Shown here: positions 45,414-54,021 of the stretch, piece after piece
Layout of the letters: the number at the start of each line of letters is the position of its first letter
Numbering within the stretch: the first letter of the stretch is position 1
Assembly: GCF_013299165.1 (NCBI RefSeq)
Contig: NZ_JAAFKD010000011.1
Location: 18,154-82,153, forward strand
Origin: Microcoleus sp. bin38.metabat.b11b12b14.051
GTDB lineage: Bacteria; Cyanobacteriota; Cyanobacteriia; Cyanobacteriales; Microcoleaceae
Direction: 5' to 3'
Length of the DNA: 64,000 nucleotides
The notes under the pieces: generated by a model
Database searches by the model: none
Seen by the model: the letters and a program-made list of their open reading frames with translations, nothing else
What the model was told of the DNA's origin: nothing
Position numbers and translations under genes: made by a program

Positions 45414-46574
45414 TTAATTCTCAACTGTGCGTCCTTTTTGCGGGAAAATTCCTCCCGGCCGCACTTGTAGAAAAGCCATAATTAAGGCGAATACCATCAC
45501 TTTTGCCATGCTGGTGGTGGCGAAAAATGTGAAAAAATCAGCTAAGGGCTTGACAGGAGCAAACATTAATGCTAATGTTCCCGAACCGATCAGGTAATTG
45601 GCAGTGCCGATCGCCATTGCAGCAACTACACTCCCCATAATCTTGCCGACACCGCCGACAACCACCACCATAAAGGTATCGACTATATAATTTTGTCCGG
45701 TATTTGACCCTACGGAACCAATCAGACTAATCGCGCACCCAGCGACACCAGCTAAGCCGGAACCCAAAGCAAAAGTCAGCGCATCTACTTGTTCGGTAGG
45801 TATTCCCAAACAAGCGCTCATGCTACGATTTTGCGTCACAGCGCGAATCCGCAATCCCCAGACAGACTTTTGCAAAAATAGGTAAATTCCCGCCAAACAA
45901 ATGCCTGTCAGTGCAATAATAAAAAGTCTGGCGTAGGGTAATTGAAAAGTTCCCAGCGGAATGCCGCCACGCAGCCATGCAGGCGCAGTCACATCAACGT
46001 TTTGAGCGCCAAACCAAGGTTGAGTTACTGCCAGTTTGTAAGTTTCCCCTAAAAATGCGCTCGCCGCCCAGGAAATACCCAAAGACAGAGGCAAAATTAT
46101 GGCGATAAATGTGCTGCGAGTGCGATCGAAATCCGGGCGCGATTTGAGCACCTGCAAGCCACCAAAAAACAGCAAACAGAACACCGCAATCCCACTTACC
46201 AACATCCAACTGACGCTGCGGACAAACTGCTGTAAAATCAAACTTACGCCCCAAGTTGCCAGCAGAGTTTCTAACGGCCGCCCGTAGAGATGGCGAATCA
46301 CTCCGCGTTCAAGAATTAATCCTACTAATGCCGCCACTAAAAAAGCGAGGGGAATGGCAAATAAAATATAAGTTTCAAAGGCAAATCCTCCGATACCTTT
46401 GAAGACATTCTGCACAACAAAAGTTGTATAAGCCCCCAGCATCATCAACTCGCCGTGAGCCATATTAATCACGCCCATCAGCCCGAAAATAATTGCTAAT
46501 CCCAGGGCTGCAATTAGCAAAACAGCGCCGATGCTAATGCCGTTAAATAAACCGTCCAATAAGTCGATAGCCAT
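45414..46574 (-). CDS. urtB: Urea ABC transporter permease UrtB
   Basis: A 386-residue LivH-type permease with about nine to ten membrane helices. Motifs seen are FGLMGVINMAHGELMMLGAYTTF (about 30-52) and RAVTQNRSMSACLGIPTEQVDALTFALGSGLAGVAG (about 242-277). The length and insertions (STFIAIILPLSLG region) fit UrtB rather than plain LivH. It follows urtA with a 236-bp gap that contains a GAAGGAA microsatellite, and precedes urtC by 27 bp. Confidence 0.95.
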   Translation of the reverse strand: MAIDLLDGLFNGISIGAVLLIAALGLAIIFGLMGVINMAHGELMMLGAYTTFVVQNVFKGIGGFAFETYILFAIPLAFLVAALVGLILERGVIRHLYGRPLETLLATWGVSLILQQFVRSVSWMLVSGIAVFCLLFFGGLQVLKSRPDFDRTRSTFIAIILPLSLGISWAASAFLGETYKLAVTQPWFGAQNVDVTAPAWLRGGIPLGTFQLPYARLFIIALTGICLAGIYLFLQKSVWGLRIRAVTQNRSMSACLGIPTEQVDALTFALGSGLAGVAGCAISLIGSVGSNTGQNYIVDTFMVVVVGGVGKIMGSVVAAMAIGTANYLIGSGTLALMFAPVKPLADFFTFFATTSMAKVMVFALIMAFLQVRPGGIFPQKGRTVEN

Positions 46575-46754
46575 TTTTTTTCCTTGCTTTTTCTATAATA
46601 GACAAGATTCCATAAATCTTTAATTTAGAGATCAACCGCAGATCAACGCAGATGAACGCAGATAATTTCAAGAATAGCGAGCAATTTTTGCGATATTGTC
46701 TAATATTTTGGGCCGTTATGTCAGGTATAAGGTGCGAAATCCGCACCCTACAGC

Positions 46755-46808
46755 CTTCTTCCTTCTTCCTTCTTCCTTCTTCCTTCTTCCTTCTTCCTTC
46801 TTCCTTCT
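46755..46808. repeat. CTTCCTT microsatellite between urtA and urtB
   Basis: About eight CTTCCTT units on the plus strand (GAAGGAA in the urt transcript), ending 3 bp from the urtA stop. Purine-rich when transcribed. The rest of the gap holds ATCAACGCAGATGAACGCAG, a short direct repeat. Confidence 0.88.
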
Positions 46809-46810
46809 GC

Positions 46811-48139
46811 TTATGGTGCCTTGAATTTGCCACCTTTAGCGGGGTCTGACCAATCACAAGCAAAGCCTTTTGTTTCAGGAACAAACTGATTCCAAGGAAC
46901 TGGCTTCACTGCTTCTGGCGTAGCAAAAGCGATTTCAAACAAACCGTCTTCTCTCACTTGGCCCAACCGCACAAATTTAGAAAGGTGATGGTTAGTTTCC
47001 AGCGTTACTTTGCCCCCCGGTGCGTCAAAAGTTTGACCCAAAGCTGCTGCCCGTACTTTTTCTAAATCGTCTGGTGTTCCTGCTTTTTCGACGGCTTGCT
47101 TCCACAGGTAAACCATGATGTAAGCTGCTTCCATCGGGTCGTTGGTCACTCTGTCTTTGCCGTATTTTGCCTTGAAAGCTTCCACAAATTTTTTATTCGC
47201 GGGAGTTTCCACAGTCATGAAGTAATTCCAGGCGGCGTAATGGCCTTTGAGATATTCTACGCCGATCGCCTTTACTTCTTCTTCTGCTATACTGACGGAC
47301 ATTGACGGATATTTATCCGGGCCCAAACCGGCACCCTGCAACTGTTTGAAAAATGCGACGTTGCTGTCGCCGTTAAGGGAATTGAAAATGACGCCGCCAT
47401 CGGGCAAAGCTGCCTTAATTTTAGTAATAATTGGCGTGACTTCTGTACCGCCCAAAGGTATGTAATCTTCGCCAACTAATTCGCCACCTTTGGCTGCTAG
47501 CTGTGCTTTGATAATGGTATTTGCGGTGCGGGGGAAAACGTAGTCTGACCCGACTAAGAAGAATTTTTTTCCTTTATTTTCTAGCAGCCAGTCAACTGCT
47601 GGTTCGATTTGCTGGTTCGGCGCGGCTCCGGTATAAAAGATATTCTTGGAACACTCTTGACCCTCGTATTGTACGGGATACCAGAGCATATGATTTTTTT
47701 CTTCAAATACTGGTAACACTGCTTTGCGACTGGCGGATGTCCAGCAGCCGAAGACGGTGACAACTTTATCTTGATCGATCAATTTTTTGGCTTTTTCGGC
47801 AAAAGTCGGCCAGTCTGAGTTGCCGTCTTCTACTATTGCTTGGATTTGTTTTCCGAGGACGCCGCCAGCTTTATTGATTTCTTCGATCGCTAATTGTTCG
47901 GCATCGACAACGCTTTTTTCGCTGATTGACATTGTGCCGCTCAAGGAATGCAAAATTCCTACTTTGATCGTGTTTCCACTCACTGCTGCTGGTGCTGCTG
48001 GTGTAGTTCCTGTTGGAGAAGCAGTTGGGGTTGGGGTTGCTGTTGGAGTCGGAGTTCTACAAGCTTTTAGAAATAAACTTGATGTTAGGGTTGCAGAACT
48101 GTATAATAGAAATTTCCGCCGATCGAATCTCTTTGTCAT
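46811..48139 (-). CDS. urtA: Urea ABC transporter substrate-binding lipoprotein UrtA
   Basis: A 442-residue periplasmic binding protein of the urea/short-chain amide type. The N-terminus [23 protein letters not shown] shows a twin-arginine-like pair (R7-R8) and a lipobox ending at C27, followed by a Pro/Thr linker of repeated TPTATPT. The mature domain starts [21 protein letters not shown] and contains [44 protein letters not shown], diagnostic for UrtA. It is first in the cluster and the most upregulated urt product under nitrogen limitation in related species. An NtcA-type promoter lies 64-105 bp upstream. Confidence 0.96.
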   Translation of the reverse strand: MTKRFDRRKFLLYSSATLTSSLFLKACRTPTPTATPTPTASPTGTTPAAPAAVSGNTIKVGILHSLSGTMSISEKSVVDAEQLAIEEINKAGGVLGKQIQAIVEDGNSDWPTFAEKAKKLIDQDKVVTVFGCWTSASRKAVLPVFEEKNHMLWYPVQYEGQECSKNIFYTGAAPNQQIEPAVDWLLENKGKKFFLVGSDYVFPRTANTIIKAQLAAKGGELVGEDYIPLGGTEVTPIITKIKAALPDGGVIFNSLNGDSNVAFFKQLQGAGLGPDKYPSMSVSIAEEEVKAIGVEYLKGHYAAWNYFMTVETPANKKFVEAFKAKYGKDRVTNDPMEAAYIMVYLWKQAVEKAGTPDDLEKVRAAALGQTFDAPGGKVTLETNHHLSKFVRLGQVREDGLFEIAFATPEAVKPVPWNQFVPETKGFACDWSDPAKGGKFKAP

Positions 48140-48202
48140 TTTTTCTTGTTACTCCTGAATAGCTCAGTCAGATGATTGAGAATAATAACACATAGCCACT
48201 TG

Positions 48203-48244
48203 ATATTAAGACTCGCTTTAGGAGACTGTTGTACCTTTAGATAC
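48203..48244 (-). promoter_or_regulatory. NtcA-activated promoter of urtA
   Basis: On the minus strand, GTA-N8-TAC (48244-48231; GTATCTAAAGGTAC) is followed exactly 22 bases later by TAATAT (48208-48203), a TA-N3-T -10 box. This is the canonical layout of class II NtcA-dependent promoters in cyanobacteria, where the NtcA site replaces the -35 box. The transcript would start near 48196, giving a leader of about 57 bases before the urtA ATG. It implies induction under nitrogen deprivation. Confidence 0.85.
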
Positions 48245-48559
48245 AAAACTTATTGTTGATTGACAAGATGAAGGTATTGTCTGGATTGATAGGAACTGCG
48301 ACAGAAATCGGTTTATCCACCCAAATACGTATTTTGCGGAATCAGTCTGAAGTTAGAAAGCCACTTTTTTTAGAGGAATACTTGATGAATGCTGGGAGTT
48401 AGCCAGAAAATGGTCGATCGCACACAGGCAAATGTCAAACTGCGTGACCGATCGCCCTTTCTACAAATATAGCAACCGCCACATCGGGCGCGGACATAAA
48501 TAACCTGATGAATAGAGCCGATGCCAGTCAAGGATAAATGGTTTGATTCCCCTACTCTG

Positions 48560-48606
48560 CAACTGTCCACTGTCCACTGTCCACTGTCCACTGTCCACTG
48601 TCAATT
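48560..48606. repeat. Heptamer repeats, CCACTGT variant
   Basis: One AACTGTC unit, then five to six CCACTGT units, ending 7 bp before the tRNA gene. It is a variant of the CAACTGT family. The rest of 48245-48559 shows no gene. Confidence 0.88.
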
Positions 48607-48613
48607 GATATAT

Positions 48614-48685
48614 GGAGAATAGCGGACTCGAACCGCTGGCCTCTGCGGTGCGATCGCAGCGCTCTACCAACTGAGCTAATTCCCC
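48614..48685 (-). tRNA. tRNA-Ala (CGC)
   Basis: A 72-base cloverleaf on the minus strand. The acceptor arm GGGGAAT / ATTCTCC has a G3:U70 wobble, the alanine identity element. The D arm is GCTC/GAGC. The anticodon arm CTGCG-ATCGCAC-CGCAG has anticodon CGC, and the T arm is AGCGG-TTCGAGT-CCGCT. CCA is not encoded. The HIP1 octamer GCGATCGC (48650-48657) spans the anticodon stem and loop. Confidence 0.95.
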
Positions 48686-48843
48686 TGATTGACTTTCAAT
48701 TTAGCATTTTAGATACGCGATTGGCGAAGCTAAAATGCTTAAACGTCGCCTTTGCTTTTACTTGGTCAGACAGTCAACTAGGTTAGCACGTAACTGCTAA
48801 AAACGTCAAGGGTTTTCCGCAGCCGTCGGAGTCGGGGCGATCG

Positions 48844-48965
48844 GGTGCATCTCAATGAAGGCAAATATGTTTGTAGGGGCGAAGCATGACCTCCGTCAAT
48901 ATGGGATTGTAACTAATAACTTATATGCGGTCATGCTTCGCCCTCTTCAAAAGTGAGATGCACCC
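48844..48965. mobile_element. 122-bp MITE-like element with 9-bp target duplication
   Basis: Terminal inverted repeats of 11-12 bp (GGTGCATCTCA / TGAGATGCACC) bound the element, with a second inner pair GGGGCGAAGCATGACC (48876) / GGTCATGCTTCGCCC (48929). It is flanked by a perfect direct repeat GGGCGATCG at 48835-48843 and 48966-48974. It carries no gene. Its right end supplies the last codons and stop of the HAD gene. The transposase that moved it is not in the window. Confidence 0.8.
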
Positions 48966-49665
48966 GGGCGATCGAGCAAAGTTGCGCCACTCTGTCCAAT
49001 TCTAAATCAGCAAAATAGTCCACTGTCCAATTAGCTTGGCGCTGGATCATGTGAAACGGGTAAGTGTGAGTCACCCCCGCTACCTGAATCCCCGCTTTTT
49101 TCGCCGCTTCTATCCCTGCAAAAGTATCTTCTAATGCCAAACACTCGATCGCTTGCAAGTTAAATTCGGGATATTTCTGGTTGAGAAGTTCCACCGCCAA
49201 CAGATAGCCGTCGGGTGCTGGTTTGCTCGCCATCAAGTCGTCGCCTGCGACAATTAATTCAAAGTTTGCAGCCAAACCCGATCGCTCCAACACCAATTCT
49301 ATATCCGATCGCATTGCCCCACTAACTACCGCCATTTTCAGTCCCGAAACCCGAATTTTGTCAATAAATTCTGCCACACCCGGATAAATGGGCAATTTTT
49401 CCAAACTATTGATTGTTTCCTGATAAGCTTTGGCCTTGCCGCGCAGCAAGCGATCGAGGTATGTTTCTGTGAGATAACGTCCCCGGCGTTTCAGCAGTTC
49501 GGTAATGCAAGCGCGATCGCTCTTTCCCAAACATACTTCTCGAAACTCCCCGCGTTTGAGTTGGAGATTTTCATCGAGCATTAGTCGATCGATTATTTTC
49601 TCGTGAATCGACTCGTCATTAATAATAACGCCATTAAAATCAAATAAAACTGCTTTTAGAGTCAT
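48931..49665 (-). CDS. HAD-family hydrolase (phosphoglucomutase/phosphatase-like)
   Basis: A 244-residue HAD superfamily protein with a helical cap (about 16-85), of the beta-phosphoglucomutase/CbbY-like subgroup. Motif I is FDFNGV with nucleophile D9, but the usual second Asp is N11. Motif II is AVVSGA, motif III has K (VAGDDLMASKPAPDGY), and motif IV is ALEDTFAGIEAAKKAG. The Asp-to-Asn change at the acid/base position could alter or slow phosphotransfer. The last eleven residues (about RVHLTFEEGEA) and stop are read from the MITE-like element. It is probably monocistronic. The substrate is unknown. Confidence 0.85.
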   Translation of the reverse strand: MTLKAVLFDFNGVIINDESIHEKIIDRLMLDENLQLKRGEFREVCLGKSDRACITELLKRRGRYLTETYLDRLLRGKAKAYQETINSLEKLPIYPGVAEFIDKIRVSGLKMAVVSGAMRSDIELVLERSGLAANFELIVAGDDLMASKPAPDGYLLAVELLNQKYPEFNLQAIECLALEDTFAGIEAAKKAGIQVAGVTHTYPFHMIQRQANWTVDYFADLELDRVAQLCSIARVHLTFEEGEA

Positions 49666-49670
49666 TAGAA

Positions 49671-49892
49671 GAAGGAAGAAGGAAGAAGGAAGAAGGAAGA
49701 AGGAAGAAGGAAGAAGAAAGAAGGAAGAAGGAAGAGGGAAGAAGGAAGTTATACCAATTATTCAAAGTAAAAGGGCGGTTAGAAACCGCGTCTACACAGG
49801 CAAAACCCACCTCCGTGGGTTAAAAAACCTTGATTTTTTCTTAAGCCCACGGAGGTGGGCTTTGTTTGTATAACCGCGAATTCCATTCGCTG
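49671..49892. repeat. GAAGGAA microsatellite and a family B hairpin unit
   Basis: About eleven GAAGGAA units (49671-49748) lie just before the HAD start on the minus strand. Then follows a family B unit (49773-49892): GGCGGTTAGAAACCGCG, a large hairpin of AACCCACCTCCGTGGGTT and GCCCACGGAGGTGGGC types, and TTTGTTTGTATAACCGCG. No gene in 49666-50014. Confidence 0.85.
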
Positions 49893-50014
49893 GGGCTTAA
49901 GTTGACACGCCTTGGGCATTGTCGTGTCCTCACCCGGATCTGCGACTTTTAATAATCGATATAAGATTCAGGATTATCGCAAAACTTTTTTAAATTGGTA
50001 TCAGTAACAATAGA

Positions 50015-50914
50015 TCAAACCGGTGCTGGAATCCCAGGTAAATCGCCATCAAAATCAGGAACCAAATCGCCCCAATTCCACGCCGTCGCCGCCCCCACCG
50101 GTTCCAAATCTTCTCCAGGAAGAGGTTTCACACCCTGCGTTACCTGATGCACCCACCAGTGATCCTGAGTTTGCACCGCCGCGAATCCAGCAGCCCCCGC
50201 CCAAGCATCCATACTACCAGCGGCGTAAGACTTAATATAAGGCTCTTCAAAGATATCAGTCAGCCACTCTGTCTGCCGCAAAGTTTTTTGGTTTCCGTCC
50301 AAAATTGCCACTTGTCCCCCAACCTTCAGCAGTCGGAAACTTTCTCGCAAAATTGCCCGCGATACAGCAGGCGGCGTTTCGTGAAACAGCAAGGAAGCTG
50401 CAACCAAATCGAAGCTGTCGTCAGCAAAAGCGACGCTTTCCGCCTTTCCGTGCAACCACTCGATTTTTAAGCCGGCTTTTTGCGCTTTCATTTCGGCGAC
50501 TACCAGCATATAAGGCGACAAATCCAGGCCGACAACTTCGGCTTCGGGAAAGGCTTGTTTGAGCATCAGCGTGGTCGAACCCGTGCCGCACCCCAAATCG
50601 ATAATTCGGCGCGGTTTCACCCGCACAGCATCAATTAAGCATTGCCTGACGACTGTTTCGTTGGGAGGTAAAACGTATTGCGTAATTGGATCGTAGGAAA
50701 CCGCTGCACTGGGATTGAGGTAGCCGTTTTTGATGCCGTGAAAGTTTTGGCTGCTGTAATATTCGGGATAAACTAGGTTGGGTTGTCGGTGGCGATCGCC
50801 CGCTGCTTCCCAATCAATACCTTCGTAGAGTCGTTTCAGTGCTTCTTCGTCGATCGCCAGTCCCATCAGAGGCGACAAAAAGCGCTCAAAAATTGTATCC
50901 TTGCCAACAGCCAT
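50015..50914 (-). CDS. Class I SAM-dependent methyltransferase
   Basis: A 299-residue methyltransferase. The SAM-binding core is RRIIDLGCGTGSTTLMLKQAFP (about 103-124), VVGLDLSPYMLVVAE (about 128-142), GKAESVAFADDSFDLVAASLLFHE (about 155-178) and LLKVGGQVAILDGNQ. The N-terminal 95 residues (GIDWEAAGDRHRQPNLVYPEYY) look family-specific and may bind substrate. It lacks the conserved cysteines expected of ArsM arsenite methyltransferases, so it is not evidently part of the arsenic cluster 4 kb away. The substrate is unknown. Confidence 0.85.
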   Translation of the reverse strand: MAVGKDTIFERFLSPLMGLAIDEEALKRLYEGIDWEAAGDRHRQPNLVYPEYYSSQNFHGIKNGYLNPSAAVSYDPITQYVLPPNETVVRQCLIDAVRVKPRRIIDLGCGTGSTTLMLKQAFPEAEVVGLDLSPYMLVVAEMKAQKAGLKIEWLHGKAESVAFADDSFDLVAASLLFHETPPAVSRAILRESFRLLKVGGQVAILDGNQKTLRQTEWLTDIFEEPYIKSYAAGSMDAWAGAAGFAAVQTQDHWWVHQVTQGVKPLPGEDLEPVGAATAWNWGDLVPDFDGDLPGIPAPV

Positions 50915-50973
50915 AAAACTCCTTCCACAAAAACTCTTTTAATTTTAGCCAAAGTCAGCCAACTTAGCATTCA

Positions 50974-53463
50974 TTAAAGCTCCTTTACCTGGGTTGCAGT
51001 CATCAGTGCCGTTCCTTCCCTCTTCCTGCTTGTGTTTTGATGCTCATTCGCGATCGGAATTTTGATCAAAAACTCTGTCCCCCCGCCTTTAGGTTGAGCA
51101 ATTTTGATACTGCCGCCGTGTCCATCCACTACAATTTTGTAGCTAATTGCTAATCCCAAACCAGTGCCTTTTCCGACTGGTTTTGTCGTAAAAAATGGGT
51201 TAAAAATTTGGTCTTGAATGCTTTCGGGAATGCCCGGCCCGTTGTCAGCAATCGTCACCTTCAGACATTTATGACCATTTTCTCGAACTACTCCTGTGGA
51301 AATAGTAATGATTTTATCCAGGCGATCGTTCTCATTTAAAGCATCCATCGCATTGCTCAGCAAGTTCATAAACACCTGATTTAGCTGAGACGGATAGCAC
51401 TCGACTGAAGGCACTTTCCCGTATCTCTTGACTATGTAAATGCCATTTTTAATTCGATTGGATAGCAGCAGCAAGGTATTTTCAATACCTTCATGAATGT
51501 CCGCCAGTTTTTTGTCAGATTCATCGAGACGAGAAAAGTTACGCAAAGAAAGAACTATGTTGCGAATCCGTTCGGTTCCTATTTTCATAGAATTCAACAT
51601 ATGCGGCAAATCTTCCTCGATAAATTCCAACTCGATTGATTCTGCAAACTCTTCGATTTCCGGAGTTACTTGTGGGAAGGTTTGTTTGTATAAACTCACC
51701 AAATCCAATAAATCTTTAGTATATTTGGTGGTGTGAGGCAAATTAGCCGAAATGAAGTTAACCGGATTGTTGATTTCGTGAGCTATCCCGGCCACCATTT
51801 GACCCAGGGATGACATTTTCTCGCTCTGTACTAAATGAGTTTGTGTTTTTTTGAGTTCATCTAAGGCACTATTGAGCAGTTTTACTTGGTCTTGGGTTTG
51901 ACCATAAAGGTGAGACTGATTGATGGCGATTGCCAATTGGTCTGCTACAGCTTTTAACAATTGAATTTCCTCACCACTCCAAAACCAATGGGTAGCATGG
52001 CTACAAATCAAATAACCCTGCCGCTCATTTTTCGTTTGAACAGGTACGGCTAAATAGCTATTAGCTTGAAGTTCGATTAGTTGACTACCCTCCTCAGCCC
52101 AAGTGTCCCTCGAAAGAATAATTGGGTCAGATTTGTTGCTGCGAACTGACAAATTTTCTAAAAAGTAAGGCTCGAATTTGATCGCTTCTTTCGGACACTC
52201 AAATTCGCAAGATTCCCAAAGAATTTCTAATGTTCTATTGTGTGGTTCATACCAACCAAAAGCTGCCCGCTCCAGATGCAGCAAAGTTACTATTTCTTCC
52301 ACTGTGCTTTGCACAATTTTGTCTAATTCTAGGGAAGCTTGAATGCCTGCGGCAATGCGGTTTAGCATGGCTTCTCGCTCCGCTTGAGCGCGATGGTTTT
52401 CGGAGGAGTAAATTAGCCAAATTGCTGCTAGGATTGCCGGGACGAGCAGTCCGCCGACGACGGATGTCAGCAAATTTAATGCTTGGAGTTGGGATTCAAT
52501 ATTTTCGCGGGGAATTACTAGAGCCATTGACCAGTTAACTTCGTTCAGGGGAGCATAGGCCACATACACCCATTTGTTATCTATTTTTACCAGTTCGATA
52601 TTCGTCTGGTGGCTGATCATATGGCGCGCAATTGCTGCTAATCCTGAGTCTTGTGATTTTAAAAAAGTTGGGGCTGGCAGGTCGATAGTTCCTATTAATT
52701 TATTGTTGGGATGAATAATTGGCACTCCATTTGAATTAAGCACAAAAGCATAGCTATCAGCACCATACTGCAAGCTGTTAGCTACAGAAGCTATTCGGTC
52801 TACTTTAATGCTACCTGCAAGGACTCCAATTACTTTGTTGGGAGTGGGAGGCAATGCCCAAAGTGGAGATGCAATGATGATTGTCGAAAGTTTACTGCTG
52901 CGTCCGATCAGCGGGTCGGAAACGTTAACTTTTCCGTTCATTGCCTTTTGAAATTGTTTGCGGTCTTTCGTGTTGGTGTTAGTACCTAAAGTGTTCTGCA
53001 CTACTCCATCTGCTTGAACTAATGACAAGAGGAAATACTCTTTTAACCTGTAGGTTTCTCCTTGCAAAATGGGTTCAACTAATTTCCAATTGAGAGTGCG
53101 AACAGTAGGAGAGTAAGCAATGGTTTCTATTTCTGCTTTCCGGCTGCTGAGCCAGAAATCTATTTCTTCACTGCCTTTTTCTAATTTTAACAGTGCTATT
53201 TCCTTTAAATTGTCGATAATTAGTCCGCGCACTACGAAATAGCTGATGCAAGCAGTTGTACTAATCGTTAAAGCCGTGCTGCCCAGTATTAGTAGGGTCA
53301 GCAAATGGCGGCGCTGCCGTCTGTGCTGCCAAAGACTGTGCGCTTGCTGCCACCGCAATTGAGCAGAATTACTTATTTTTTGCCACAAGTGGCGCAGCTT
53401 TTTTGTTTGATGGGGCGGCTGCGCAGACACGGTTTGGGCTTGATTTGCTGGGTGTTGCATCAT
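50974..53463 (-). CDS. Membrane sensor histidine kinase (Cache-GAF-HisKA)
   Basis: About 829 residues. The N-terminus is Gln/His/Arg-rich and cytoplasmic. TM1 (about 55-80) is followed by a periplasmic double-Cache-type sensor (about 85-330; it includes FVLNSNGVPIIHPNNKLIG and WVYVAYAPLNEVNWSMALVIPREN) and TM2 (about 333-352). A GAF domain follows (about 375-510), then a coiled coil, a HisKA domain with GIAHEINNPVNFI and an HATPase domain with MNLLSNAMDAL, DNGPGIPE and GTGLGLAISYKIV. This is the class of kinase whose Cache domain binds small ligands; the ligand is unknown. No partner regulator is adjacent, so it is an orphan kinase. ATG at 53463 is chosen over the TTG before it. Confidence 0.88.
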   Translation of the reverse strand: MMQHPANQAQTVSAQPPHQTKKLRHLWQKISNSAQLRWQQAHSLWQHRRQRRHLLTLLILGSTALTISTTACISYFVVRGLIIDNLKEIALLKLEKGSEEIDFWLSSRKAEIETIAYSPTVRTLNWKLVEPILQGETYRLKEYFLLSLVQADGVVQNTLGTNTNTKDRKQFQKAMNGKVNVSDPLIGRSSKLSTIIIASPLWALPPTPNKVIGVLAGSIKVDRIASVANSLQYGADSYAFVLNSNGVPIIHPNNKLIGTIDLPAPTFLKSQDSGLAAIARHMISHQTNIELVKIDNKWVYVAYAPLNEVNWSMALVIPRENIESQLQALNLLTSVVGGLLVPAILAAIWLIYSSENHRAQAEREAMLNRIAAGIQASLELDKIVQSTVEEIVTLLHLERAAFGWYEPHNRTLEILWESCEFECPKEAIKFEPYFLENLSVRSNKSDPIILSRDTWAEEGSQLIELQANSYLAVPVQTKNERQGYLICSHATHWFWSGEEIQLLKAVADQLAIAINQSHLYGQTQDQVKLLNSALDELKKTQTHLVQSEKMSSLGQMVAGIAHEINNPVNFISANLPHTTKYTKDLLDLVSLYKQTFPQVTPEIEEFAESIELEFIEEDLPHMLNSMKIGTERIRNIVLSLRNFSRLDESDKKLADIHEGIENTLLLLSNRIKNGIYIVKRYGKVPSVECYPSQLNQVFMNLLSNAMDALNENDRLDKIITISTGVVRENGHKCLKVTIADNGPGIPESIQDQIFNPFFTTKPVGKGTGLGLAISYKIVVDGHGGSIKIAQPKGGGTEFLIKIPIANEHQNTSRKREGTALMTATQVKEL

Positions 53464-53580
53464 CAAATGTTCTCATTGAGAGTCTAATAGATCAAACGGC
53501 ATTTGTTATTCGTAATCCGGCAGAATTAATATTAGATAAATAGTGAGGGCTTGAGTCTTGATTGGTGATACCAATCAGGG

Positions 53581-53691
53581 GTTATACCATTTTTTATGTT
53601 TAAATTTTAGATTAAAAAATTGGAAGTGAGTGATTAATATTAGGGTTAAAAACAAAGTTTACAGTTATGTTTTTGGGGAAAATGGTATAAC
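53581..53691. repeat. 111-bp AT-rich element with 13-bp terminal inverted repeats
   Basis: GTTATACCATTTT (53581-53593) and its exact complement AAAATGGTATAAC (53679-53691) bound an AT-rich interior. This resembles a MITE. The remainder of the 53464-54021 gap (558 bp) shows no gene or other structure that I can support. Confidence 0.6.
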
Positions 53692-54021
53692 ATTCCTGGC
53701 TTCAAAAACAAGTTTTGATCGCGCGATAGCATTCGGTTTTAGCATCAAATTGATATTATGACCTTCGCTTTGCTTACTTGATGTTAGTGATTTAAGATAT
53801 AGCCGTTGTCAATTTTCGTGAGGTACTCGTCGGTAGTCTTAGGAATTACCAATCTGTGACCAGAATCACTTGAGAATTGCTATATCTTTAATATCTATCT
53901 CGTTTTTATAACAAAATTCTTGTAAATAACACAGAGAAAATACGGAGTTTTTTAAATTAGCAATGTATTATAATGTATGGTCAAAACACTCTTGACAATT
54001 TGACAAACTTGCGCTCTGGCT

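Noticed and set aside
50015-50914. Methyltransferase considered as the missing ArsM
   Set aside because: It lacks the conserved Cys residues that bind arsenite in ArsM and is separated from the ars genes by a kinase and a membrane protein gene.
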